A stretch of DNA of 30,410 bases, taken from a virus. Location of the stretch: positions 1 to 30,410 of the IMG/VR virus record IMGVR_UViG_3300020401_000062; one strand, written 5' to 3'. The notes below the pieces were generated by a model. The model worked only from the letters and a program-made list of their open reading frames with translations, did not search any database and had not been told where the DNA came from. Positions 19,449-27,937 of this stretch are shown piece after piece (positions within the stretch are counted from its first letter, which is position 1; each line of letters starts with the position of its first letter). Position numbers and translations under genes: made by a program.

Positions 19449-20213
19449 CTATTTTAATTTTTTCTGTATAGACTTATAAACTTCTGTTCCTTCATCTGTT
19501 TTTAACCAACCTGCAAATGCAGAATATGGATTTTCATCAAATGGAACAGTCATTAATTTTTTATTATTACTAGCCCAGTGAAAAGACTTTTGATCGCCTG
19601 ATAATTTAATTACGCCTGCTTCTTCAGCTTTAATACTAAAATTGCGTAATTGTACGTTATCATCCTCAACTAATGCTAAAAAAGTATCTGGATTTCTTTT
19701 TGCAAATAATAATAGGTCTCTTTTAATTTCTGAAGAAGTCATTTTAGAAACAGTAGAGCCCATTTCAACTCTTAATACCGCTTCTGCATGATCAACTTCT
19801 AAATCTTTTGCTAAATTCAATGCTTTTATTTCTAATTCAATATCAAAAAGTTCGTCTTTAGCCACCGCCACGTTATCTAATTCATAATATGTTTTATTTA
19901 ACTGCGGATGATATAATGAAAGTAGTTTTTGTAAAGATTGTTGTGCTTTAGGCACAAATAAAGATCCATCTTTAAAAACTATATGCTTTAAAGTAGACAT
20001 TCCGTCTTGTTCATCTCTAAATGGTGAATTTTGATTACTCGCGTATCTTAATTCCCTGTTTTGTCCTGTTTCTTCATCAAACCACATTAAAGGGTTTCTT
20101 GAATGATGTTTAGACGCTAATGTAAAAGTTATAGGTGTTTTATCACCTTTTAATATATAAGTTCTATCCTTAATTTTCCAAGCTTTTGCTTGTGTAGCTT
20201 CTTTTGTTGCCAT
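19449..20213 (-). CDS. Probable head accessory (decoration or cement) protein, 254 aa
   Basis: I do not know a characterised family. The N-terminal half is beta-rich, with a conserved-looking PLMWFDEETGQNRELRYASNQ (about 41-61). A short segment reading V-F-K-D-G-S-L-F-V-P leads into SLQKLLSLYHP. The centre is an acidic helix (about 120-155). The C-terminal part (about 165-254) resembles a small helical repeat ending in KSIQKKLK. I recall related proteins as hypotheticals in marine phage genomes. It directly follows the major capsid gene. Hairpins sit on both sides (20249-20270 upstream, 19410-19430 downstream), which suggests that its transcript level is set separately and fits a protein needed in high copy. 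That role is inferred. Confidence 0.75.
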   Translation of the reverse strand: MATKEATQAKAWKIKDRTYILKGDKTPITFTLASKHHSRNPLMWFDEETGQNRELRYASNQNSPFRDEQDGMSTLKHIVFKDGSLFVPKAQQSLQKLLSLYHPQLNKTYYELDNVAVAKDELFDIELEIKALNLAKDLEVDHAEAVLRVEMGSTVSKMTSSEIKRDLLLFAKRNPDTFLALVEDDNVQLRNFSIKAEEAGVIKLSGDQKSFHWASNNKKLMTVPFDENPYSAFAGWLKTDEGTEVYKSIQKKLK

Positions 20214-20230
20214 GATATAATATAATAAGA

Positions 20231-20270
20231 TTAATAAAAAGTAAAGATTGAGGCGCCGTATGACGCCCCA
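20231..20270 (-). terminator. Strong terminator-like hairpin after the major capsid gene
   Basis: On the minus strand the arms TGGGGCGTC and GGCGCCTCA pair over 9 bp (two G-U pairs) around a 4-base ATAC loop at 20249-20270. A T-rich tail ATCTTTACTTTTTATTAATC follows. The stem is strikingly GC-rich in this AT-rich genome. It sits 15 bases after the capsid stop codon, and the T-rich tail ends about 18 bases before the next start. Highly expressed capsid genes often end this way. It may be a partial terminator, since no promoter was found downstream. Confidence 0.8.
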
Positions 20271-20285
20271 TCCTTACATTAAAAA

Positions 20286-21719
20286 TTATGGTGACTGAGT
20301 AACAGACTTGAATAACACGAAGTTGTTTGCTCCTTGCACACAAAGACATCTTTCAGATAGGAATTGTACTTCCATCTTGTCAACATCGCTCGTGAAGTTT
20401 CCACCTACAGATCCAGTGATCCAAGATTTCATCTTTCTATCGTCAGCTTCAGAAGCTCTATAACGAACGTGTAAGAAAGGACGCTTAATGTTCTTACCTA
20501 AAGTTTGATCGTATACAGTTGAAGTACCAGCAGGTACAAGTATACCATCAATATCTTCAGTAAGACCACGTGTAGCAGCGTCATTTAGATATTTCCAGTC
20601 AGTTTTATAGAAGTCATAAGAACCTCTTCTAAATCCGCTGAATCCTAAATTAAGTGCCATATCCTCACTATTATTAAATACTCCATAAGAAGTACCTCCA
20701 TTATAATGAGCGTTTACAGCTCCTAACATATCATCAAATGCAAGCGCAGTTGCTCTGTTTAAGAAAAGCATGTTTTCTTCAATAGCACCTTGCTTATCAA
20801 GATTTTTAAGTATTTCATCAAAATCTTGTAGTGCAGTTCTATCAGCACCAGCGTTAGAAAGCGTTGCTTCACCTGAATTAAAGTTTTGATAGATATTACC
20901 TCTGCTTTCAACAGCAGCAAATAAACCTTCAGTACCTTTATATGTAGCAGTAGCAGCAGCAGAACCTGCAGCAGCTAATTCACCTTCTACCATTGACATT
21001 TCTAAGTAATCTTCAAAACGTAGTCTTGTTTCATGCTCAGATTTTAAATACCATAGGTATCCAGATGCTCCATTTTCAGTAGTTACTTCAACCCATCCAA
21101 TTTGTGCAGCGTCAGATCCAGAAATCTCATATTTATCTTTAATGATAATAGGAGAGTTACTGAACTGCTGAAAACCAGCATCAACAGATCCTTGCATTCC
21201 TGCAGTACCTTTGCCAAATTCAGAACCATATACAAATACCTTTACAGATACAGCACCTCCAGTTGAAAGTCCTGCAGCATCAAGATCAGCACCGCCATAA
21301 GCAGCAACTGTAAATGTAGTGGCGTCTGCAGCAGTAACAACTCCTTTTACAGTAACAAGCCCTTCAGCAATTGCTACAGTCTGTCCAACTCTTACGGCAT
21401 GGTCAGCTTGAGTAATAATACCAGTTGCAGTATCAGCAGATGCGCTATCATACGCAATATGTAATCTTCCTTGCTCTGACCAAATAATTTGATCTGAAGC
21501 AGAAGGAATCTCAGCTCCTACCATTCTTAGAAAAGAAGATACAGATCTGTTACCATATCTTTCAACTTCTTTTTCGTAAACATCTGGTAGGAATTGTTGT
21601 GCAAATGTTCCGCCTCCAGAGACAGAATCAAATGTCAGGTAGTTACCTGAAAAAAGTGTTTTAGTAGGTGAAGGCGTTAATCCTGCTGGAAACGATCCAC
21701 CTGTAGAAAATAATCCCAT
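20286..21719 (-). CDS. Major capsid protein, 477 aa
   Basis: This is the HK97-fold shell protein by context: it follows the portal and scaffold and precedes connectors. Patterns consistent with phage major capsid proteins include the N-terminal arm, then FLPDVYEKEVERYGNRSV (43-60), and the C-terminal VQFLSERCLCVQGANNFVLF. Residues of about 90-160 look like an inserted beta-rich module, opening with DHAVRVGQTVAIAEGLVTVK and ending just before VFVYGSEFGKGTAGM. Base composition is unlike the neighbours: two 60-base lines that I counted were 38% and 42% GC, against 22% for a line in the tail gene. This is consistent with selection on a highly expressed gene. Length is within the usual range. No protease or assembly-tag region was seen. 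The hairpin at 20249-20270 follows it. Confidence 0.85.
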   Translation of the reverse strand: MGLFSTGGSFPAGLTPSPTKTLFSGNYLTFDSVSGGGTFAQQFLPDVYEKEVERYGNRSVSSFLRMVGAEIPSASDQIIWSEQGRLHIAYDSASADTATGIITQADHAVRVGQTVAIAEGLVTVKGVVTAADATTFTVAAYGGADLDAAGLSTGGAVSVKVFVYGSEFGKGTAGMQGSVDAGFQQFSNSPIIIKDKYEISGSDAAQIGWVEVTTENGASGYLWYLKSEHETRLRFEDYLEMSMVEGELAAAGSAAATATYKGTEGLFAAVESRGNIYQNFNSGEATLSNAGADRTALQDFDEILKNLDKQGAIEENMLFLNRATALAFDDMLGAVNAHYNGGTSYGVFNNSEDMALNLGFSGFRRGSYDFYKTDWKYLNDAATRGLTEDIDGILVPAGTSTVYDQTLGKNIKRPFLHVRYRASEADDRKMKSWITGSVGGNFTSDVDKMEVQFLSERCLCVQGANNFVLFKSVTQSP

Positions 21720-21737
21720 TGTAAGTTTGTTTAAATA

Positions 21738-22997
21738 TTAATTTTTAATTTTCACTCTTAGTTTTGAACTATCATCTCCGCTTATTGCTCTTATTTTTAT
21801 ACCAGAATCTGTTGTTACAGCTTCATGAGTTTTTCTAGCAGCCATATCTATATTTTTAGATTTAGCCATAGAGTCTTTAATTGCATCTGCTTTACCTTGT
21901 TCATAAAAATGATTAGCTATAGCATCTGCATTCATTGCTGTAAACAAAGCTTTATGGTATCCTCTTGCATCATTTAATTCGTTATTACTATCAACAAACT
22001 TGCTGACAAACTTATTTATGTCTGACTGCTGGGATTTAACGCTATCAACATCTTTTACATTGAATCTATATCTATTATTTCCAACTTTATATTCAAAACC
22101 TTTGAATTCATTAGAAAATAATTGATTTGTTTTTTCAGAAAAAATGTTTCTTTGTTTTTCAAGCAATTGTTGCGTTGATTCTTGTTCAGATTTATAATTA
22201 TTAAAGAAATCTATTGCTTCTTTTTGATCTGATGTTAACTTAGAACCTAACTTAAGTTCTTCGTAATATTTATTTTTCAGATTTGAAAGATTAGACTTTG
22301 CGTCTGCAATAGCCTCTTTAAACATTAATTTTTTTCGCTTTATATCTTTTTCTTCATCAACTTCTTCATCGAATGAAAAATTGTCTTCAATTAAAAAGTC
22401 AACTTCATCAGAAGCTAAATGAGGTTTTGTTTGATGATAGTATTCACGCAATAGTTGCATGTCATCCATATCATCATAATTTTTATTAAGATTTACATAA
22501 TCTTGTACTGATCCACCAGTTTCTTCCATAAATTGAACCAATTTTTCAACATTTTCTGGTAACTGTCTGGCATCTTGATTATTATTTACATCTTCTACTT
22601 CTTCTTTAAGCTTATTAGGTATATCTTTTATTTTATCCGCTAAGCTTTTTTCTTCTTTTACCTCTTCTTCATCCGGTAAGCGTTCGAGCACCGCATCTTC
22701 ATTGTTATCGGGCTGACTTTCTCCGGTAGGTTTTTCATCTGTTTTTTCGATGTTTTGTTCTTGTACTTCTCCGCTAGTTTCGGATCCGTCGCGTACAGAA
22801 ACCTCATCTGTGCTTTGCTCTTGAACGGCATCTGATTCTTGTTTTGTGTTACGTAAATCTATTTTTATAGTTCCATCTTCAGCAACTGATACATTATCAG
22901 GTGTTTTAGATTCTTCAGCAGCTTCAGTTTTTTGTTCTGCTTGTTGTTCAACTGTTTCTTGTACAGTCTCTTCAACCGGTGTTGTTTCTTCTGACAT
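21738..22997 (-). CDS. Probable scaffolding protein, 419 aa
   Basis: Residues 1-150 are strongly acidic, Glu/Gln/Ser/Thr-rich and probably disordered (MSEETTPVEETVQETVEQQ at the start). The middle (about 210-300) is charged and helical, with probable coiled coil. The C-terminal region is more basic and ends in LRVKIKN, a common arrangement for a scaffold that binds the capsid shell by its tail. It lies 18 bases upstream of the capsid gene and 32 bases after the portal, the classic scaffold position. No protease motif is visible, so I would not call it a scaffold-protease fusion. The function is inferred from order and composition. Confidence 0.75.
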   Translation of the reverse strand: MSEETTPVEETVQETVEQQAEQKTEAAEESKTPDNVSVAEDGTIKIDLRNTKQESDAVQEQSTDEVSVRDGSETSGEVQEQNIEKTDEKPTGESQPDNNEDAVLERLPDEEEVKEEKSLADKIKDIPNKLKEEVEDVNNNQDARQLPENVEKLVQFMEETGGSVQDYVNLNKNYDDMDDMQLLREYYHQTKPHLASDEVDFLIEDNFSFDEEVDEEKDIKRKKLMFKEAIADAKSNLSNLKNKYYEELKLGSKLTSDQKEAIDFFNNYKSEQESTQQLLEKQRNIFSEKTNQLFSNEFKGFEYKVGNNRYRFNVKDVDSVKSQQSDINKFVSKFVDSNNELNDARGYHKALFTAMNADAIANHFYEQGKADAIKDSMAKSKNIDMAARKTHEAVTTDSGIKIRAISGDDSSKLRVKIKN

Positions 22998-23029
22998 AAT
23001 AAAATATTATAAAATTAATAAATAGGGTT

Positions 23030-25453
23030 TTATCTTGGTTCAAACATTTCTAGGTTAAATCCGCTACCCATGGTATCATTACCTGCAGATTCAAATGCTT
23101 GTTCACCTTTTCTATCCTTACGTTGTTCTATAAGTTTAGATTGTTGTGAGGCTTGTATTCTTGTTCTTTCGTCTTTTCTATCCTCTTTATATTTTTCTTT
23201 ATCAGTTAGCATTTCGCTATCTTTATCTTTCATTAGCATACTTAAATCAAACTCATATTGCATAAGTTCTTTTTTAAGTTCTTTTTCTTGCATTAATTTT
23301 TGCATTTCAAGATCTGCTTCTATTTTTGCTAACTCTGCTTTTTGTTGTGTTATAGCTTGATTTTTTTGCATTTCCATTTGAGCTGCAGCCTGTGTTGACT
23401 GCGTGTTTGCATCTGCTTGCGCCTGAATGTTGGCTTGTGCTCTTTCCTGGTCTTGCTGTAATTTTTTACGTCTTCTTACTTTTAATAATTGATTAGCTAA
23501 TTTTATATTTTTTATTTCTCTAATATCAATAGCATCTTCTAAGTAAATTTGATCTTTAGCTAAAGCTTGCTGTATATTATTTTCTAATAATTGTTTTTCT
23601 TCTTCATCTGGAGATAATTCAATAAAAATACCAAAGTCATGCAAATGCATATTTTTAATATCCTCAAGCGTACCTACATTAAATCTTCCTATACTAGATA
23701 TAAAAGAATCTCTTGTTGGAGAAAATTCTAATACGTCAGATATTCTTAAACTAATTGCTTCAGCTGTTTTAGCAGTAAGATAAAGGCTTGATTGAAGTAT
23801 ATGTCTTGTTGCTGTATTAGAATTTGCAGCAGCAAGTTTTTGTACACCAACTAAAGCGTTTTTATCAGGTGTTGAACCATCTCTTGCTTCATTTAAGCCG
23901 GTAACGTCGCGTATCATTTGTAAATAATAATTGTATGTATTAATTAATGATGATATTTTATTATTACCGCCGTTAGATGTCAATTCCTGTATAGGCATTC
24001 TACCAGCATTCATATCCCCATCAGATGTCATTGATCTACCAATAACAGAACCTGTTTGGAAAAACATATTTAATGCTTCTTGTGGATTATAATTAGTACC
24101 ATTACCTAAATCAATTTCAGCTAATCCGTCCGCATCTAAATAAACTCCATCAGGTATCATTCTTGACATAACCTGTTGTAGTTTTAAATGTGTTAATTGA
24201 ATAGTATCTGCAAAACCTGTTATTCTACTAACTAATGATTCTATTCTACCTTTATATATTCTAGGAGCTACAACATGATAATTCATCATAGCTTTTGTAG
24301 TATCGCTTTTTGGGCGAATCATATTTTTAGATAATTCCCACCTTAGTAATTTTCTAGTTCCTAAAACAAAAGCACCGTCATATACAACTTCAATTGATCT
24401 TGATTCTTTTGTAAATAAAGCTCTACTGTCTTTTGGTGGATCAAACTGATCATTTTTAGCAATTGCTTTATCAGCTCCAGTTGCTGTCTTTTTTATTTTA
24501 AATACTTCGTTATTATATGTTTTATAATTGAAATACAATATTTGTATTGTATTAGCATCTAAAACGCTGTCTTCATTAACATATCTATTATGTGATGCAG
24601 CTGTTTGAACACCCTGTTTAGAGAGCTCTTCTAAATCTTCATTTGTTAAATCTGGAAACTCTTGCTTTAATTGGTTTATAGTTACTGATTTAACTTCACC
24701 AACATAATATATATCATCAAAATAAGGAGAATGAGTATAAGAATAAACCATATCTGATGGATCAACGTATTCAATTTTTATACCATCTGATTTATTAAAA
24801 TTATTTTTTACACAACCAACACCTATAGTGACTAAATCATAATTAAATCTTTTTTGTATTAAATCATAATTATTTTTAGTTAATACTGATGCTATAGCTG
24901 TTTCTTCTGCTATTTCAATAGCTTGCTTATATTCAAGTTGCATGTGTAGTGACAGCTCTTCTTCTGATTCCGGTAATGTTTCCGGATCGTTGCTATACAC
25001 GTTTATTCCAAGTTGTTGCTGTATTTCATCAGATATTTCTTTGGTTTGCATATCTGTTAATATAGACTCTATATAATCAGTTCTTTTCTTCATTGAAGAA
25101 GGATCCTGTGAAAAAGCTTTAATGTCATAAAGCCTATCTGACATTCCATTAACTACTATATCAACAAACTTTGGTATAATAGGTACGGGTTTCCAATCTA
25201 AATTAAGATACGATAAATCACCATTAATAGATAATTCATCTTTATATTTTTTTACTGATTGTTCACCTCTAGCATATAATCTTAGTCTATGAAACTCATC
25301 TCTGTTAGAATAAAATCTAGTAGCGCCAGAATCTCTTTTAAACCACTCATGCTCAATTGCACGAGCTATTTGCAGTCCATATTCTGAACTAGCTTTTTCT
25401 GAGTCACTTGCTATTTGACTTGGAAATGAACTTTTTAATATTGTTTCCGCCAT
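23030..25453 (-). CDS. Portal protein, 807 aa
   Basis: The portal is the ring at the capsid vertex through which DNA enters and leaves. The gene follows the large terminase by 1 base. Portal-like features include an N-terminal YARGEQSVKKYKDEL (60-74), a PKFVDIVVNGMSDRL stretch (about 93-107), a long beta/alpha core, and the helix-rich MIRDVTGLNEARDGS (about 515-530), typical of the region that lines the channel. From about residue 660 to the end the sequence becomes Gln/Glu/Lys/Ala-rich coiled coil. This C-terminal barrel-like tail is long. 807 residues is at the large end for the family but fits podovirus-type portals such as those of crAss-like phages. Confidence in portal is good; subfamily is not resolved. 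Confidence 0.85.
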   Translation of the reverse strand: MAETILKSSFPSQIASDSEKASSEYGLQIARAIEHEWFKRDSGATRFYSNRDEFHRLRLYARGEQSVKKYKDELSINGDLSYLNLDWKPVPIIPKFVDIVVNGMSDRLYDIKAFSQDPSSMKKRTDYIESILTDMQTKEISDEIQQQLGINVYSNDPETLPESEEELSLHMQLEYKQAIEIAEETAIASVLTKNNYDLIQKRFNYDLVTIGVGCVKNNFNKSDGIKIEYVDPSDMVYSYTHSPYFDDIYYVGEVKSVTINQLKQEFPDLTNEDLEELSKQGVQTAASHNRYVNEDSVLDANTIQILYFNYKTYNNEVFKIKKTATGADKAIAKNDQFDPPKDSRALFTKESRSIEVVYDGAFVLGTRKLLRWELSKNMIRPKSDTTKAMMNYHVVAPRIYKGRIESLVSRITGFADTIQLTHLKLQQVMSRMIPDGVYLDADGLAEIDLGNGTNYNPQEALNMFFQTGSVIGRSMTSDGDMNAGRMPIQELTSNGGNNKISSLINTYNYYLQMIRDVTGLNEARDGSTPDKNALVGVQKLAAANSNTATRHILQSSLYLTAKTAEAISLRISDVLEFSPTRDSFISSIGRFNVGTLEDIKNMHLHDFGIFIELSPDEEEKQLLENNIQQALAKDQIYLEDAIDIREIKNIKLANQLLKVRRRKKLQQDQERAQANIQAQADANTQSTQAAAQMEMQKNQAITQQKAELAKIEADLEMQKLMQEKELKKELMQYEFDLSMLMKDKDSEMLTDKEKYKEDRKDERTRIQASQQSKLIEQRKDRKGEQAFESAGNDTMGSGFNLEMFEPR

Positions 25454-25454
25454 G

Positions 25455-27662
25455 CTATTTAATTATTTGCGAATGCATTCCTTTATTATTAAATCTTTTT
25501 ATGCTTATGTTTAATGCTTGTTTCTCATAATTTGGTTTCGGATGATATAAATGCCTATTACAACCCATAATAGCGAGCCCACTTGAAATAGTGGCGTCAT
25601 ACTTTGTTCGTTTATTAATATCAAACTTTGCCCAATCATTAAGTGTTTTATTAAAATAAATATTACCTCCTCCGTTTTCAGTAATTCCAACATACTTATT
25701 AATATATGTTTCAATTGCTGCGGCATGCGCTTGTTTTATATCTTCAGATGAATTAGGTATACCTCCTATTTCTTTTTCTGTTACTGATAATTTATTCCAA
25801 ATTTTATCAGGTCTATTCATAGAAAACCCTCTGTATCCTCTTCTTCTAAAATGATATAACAATCTAGGTTTATTATTTTCTGCAAGTATTGGCATTCCAT
25901 AAAATACACAAGCCATTAAAACATCCTCAAAAAACATTTCAGCGGTTTGAGGTCTTGCAATATATTCTAAAAAAAACGTATTAGGAGGAGCGTCCTCCAT
26001 ACTAAATTTTGTCAATCCGTGTAAAGCTCCTTTAGAACCTACACCGTCTGTTGTTCCTGATATATCATATGAGTCACAACCAAAACATCCAATATGTTCA
26101 TTACCTGGATGTTTAGACCCATTCTTTACTATCACGTTATTTTGTAAATCTTTAGATGGCACCCAACTAATTAAAAATCTTCCACTGTTATTTGGTGAAA
26201 AAATAACTTTAGTATCTTTAATACCGTTTTCCCAAATAAAAGATCCTTTAGTTACAGCACCTGTACGAATTACATCTTCATTAAAATCTATTTGCTCATA
26301 AATTTTTGAAAGATTAAAGATGCTATTTTTAGCTTCATCTCTAAATGCATGTTCCTCTGTTCTAGGAAATTGTCTATAATATTCATTTAGTCCGTCACTG
26401 TCATGCTTAAGTCCTTCCACTTCATTTTCCCAGAATTCAATGACTCCTGTCTCAATGTTATATCCATCTTTGTCAGTTCTGGGTACTTCTGGCGTATTAA
26501 AGACAGGGTGTCCATAAGAATCAATGTATCCTTCGTAGTTCCATTCCATAGGAATGAACAAAGAATATAATCCTGAGCTAGTCTGGCCATTTTTATTTCG
26601 TGCAGTAACGTCTGAACCATAATATAGTTTTTTAAAATTATCCCCACCTTTATCTAAAGCATTTGATGTTGAACCCATCATACATTTACCTATGATTCTG
26701 CTTCCTAATCTTAATGTGGTTTTTGTTACACGCCAGTTATTTAATATATTATCTGGTCTTTCCCATTTTCCAGATTCATCGTGAATTAATAGTTTTAACT
26801 TTTCTCCGTCATAACTATTATCTCCTGTATTTTTCCAATCAATTGTTGTATCTAACCCTTCTAATATCTGTCTTTCTTCTGTGTTTGTAATCGACTTACG
26901 GGTAAGTTTAGAAGCTGGAACTCTGTATGCCAATTCTGTTTTGGGCCTGTCCATTCCATCTTGTATTGGTTTGAAAAAGAATGGATAGTTGACGGATATT
27001 GGTACGACTTTATCTGTAAACATTTTCTTAGCATCAGCTCCAGATTTGGACAATATCCCGAAACGTGCGTCTGAAGTAATTGTCGCCTGAGCGACGGCCT
27101 CTGATGAAGACATAAAAGAGAAGCCTGACCTTCTGTTTTTAAGATAGCACATTCCATAACATCTAACGTCGGCCTTACAAGCTTCCCAGAAGATATAGAA
27201 AATTCTATTAGCTTCTCTGTAGTCTGGCTTCCCAACATCAATCTTGGAGTGTTGCAAGTACATATAATGAGAGCCAGTAATATAAGTAGCAACATTTTTA
27301 TTTTTAAACCAATGCCCTTGTTCTCTTTTAACAAACTCTTTATCAATATATGCATACCATTTGTTTTTAAATGATTCAGGATATGATTCCCAATCAAATA
27401 TAGTATTTATTCTATTTAATTCTTTTGGGTATTCATGAGGAACCCAGCAATCATTATTATTTTCAATACTTTTTGGTTTTGATGGTAAAGCAATTGCTAA
27501 GTTTTGTATTTCAATAATTTCGCCTATAGTACCATCTTTACTTATAATTACTACGTCAAATTCTTTGTTATAACCATATTCCCATTTTTTGTATCTATTA
27601 TTTTTTTTAATAATTTTTTCTTTAATAGGATATATAGTTTTTATTAAAGTTTGCTCGTACAT
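25455..27662 (-). CDS. terL: Large terminase subunit (packaging ATPase-nuclease), 735 aa
   Basis: This motor pumps DNA into the procapsid and cuts the concatemer. The ATPase domain has an altered Walker A, K-N-R-R-S-G-F-S (175-182), in place of the usual GKS/T. A clear Walker B reads LKLLIHDES (289-297, D295-E296). The coupling motif is G-S-T-S-N (330-334). The nuclease domain shows a likely first catalytic aspartate in GCDSYD (D530 or D533), with a further candidate aspartate D689 near KYDATISSG. Size is normal for the family. The start overlaps the stop of the small-subunit candidate as TAATG. A 178-aa reading in another frame (26861-27397) is a shadow of this gene. Confidence 0.9.
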   Translation of the reverse strand: MYEQTLIKTIYPIKEKIIKKNNRYKKWEYGYNKEFDVVIISKDGTIGEIIEIQNLAIALPSKPKSIENNNDCWVPHEYPKELNRINTIFDWESYPESFKNKWYAYIDKEFVKREQGHWFKNKNVATYITGSHYMYLQHSKIDVGKPDYREANRIFYIFWEACKADVRCYGMCYLKNRRSGFSFMSSSEAVAQATITSDARFGILSKSGADAKKMFTDKVVPISVNYPFFFKPIQDGMDRPKTELAYRVPASKLTRKSITNTEERQILEGLDTTIDWKNTGDNSYDGEKLKLLIHDESGKWERPDNILNNWRVTKTTLRLGSRIIGKCMMGSTSNALDKGGDNFKKLYYGSDVTARNKNGQTSSGLYSLFIPMEWNYEGYIDSYGHPVFNTPEVPRTDKDGYNIETGVIEFWENEVEGLKHDSDGLNEYYRQFPRTEEHAFRDEAKNSIFNLSKIYEQIDFNEDVIRTGAVTKGSFIWENGIKDTKVIFSPNNSGRFLISWVPSKDLQNNVIVKNGSKHPGNEHIGCFGCDSYDISGTTDGVGSKGALHGLTKFSMEDAPPNTFFLEYIARPQTAEMFFEDVLMACVFYGMPILAENNKPRLLYHFRRRGYRGFSMNRPDKIWNKLSVTEKEIGGIPNSSEDIKQAHAAAIETYINKYVGITENGGGNIYFNKTLNDWAKFDINKRTKYDATISSGLAIMGCNRHLYHPKPNYEKQALNISIKRFNNKGMHSQIIK

Positions 27663-27937
27663 TATCTAGATCTTTTTTCAGCAAACCCTGAAAAGCTATT
27701 TTTGTTTTCAACAGGTTTGTCTTCCATAATATTTTTTTCTGTTTCTATACGAGATAGTATTTCAAAAGCATCGAATATTGCAAGCTTTTTTGTTGCAGCG
27801 GCATTTTTTAATCTATCAGCAGCAAGTTCATCCTCACCGCCTTCAACAATTATTTCTTCTTCCGCTACACGTATAAGTTCATGAACAGCTTTATACCCAG
27901 CTTGTATTATATTCGACTTCAGTTCCTTTTCTTTCAT
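27662..27937 (-). CDS. Candidate small terminase subunit, 91 aa
   Basis: This small helical protein lies directly before the large terminase, with a TAATG overlap. Residues of about 6-30 (LKSNIIQAGYKAVHELIRVAEE) and 41-68 (RLKNAAATKKLAIFDAFEILSRIE) are amphipathic helices. No clear helix-turn-helix was identified. The alternation of helices and a polar C-terminus is compatible with a terminase small subunit, which recognises the packaging site, or with a terminase-binding factor. The start at 27937 is preceded by TCAATTAAAT. The gene overlaps the end of the 199-aa protein by 47 bases. Identity is inferred mainly from position. Confidence 0.6.
   Translation of the reverse strand: MKEKELKSNIIQAGYKAVHELIRVAEEEIIVEGGEDELAADRLKNAAATKKLAIFDAFEILSRIETEKNIMEDKPVENKNSFSGFAEKRSR

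Noticed and set aside
20214-20285. Bacteroidetes promoter (TAnnTTTG) before the 254-aa gene
   Set aside because: No convincing -7 box in the gap; only a terminator-like hairpin and a T-rich tail are visible.
26861-27397. 178-aa reading inside the large terminase in another frame
   Set aside because: It overlaps the conserved ATPase region including Walker A; low complexity Leu/Ile-rich start; no sign of its own leader.
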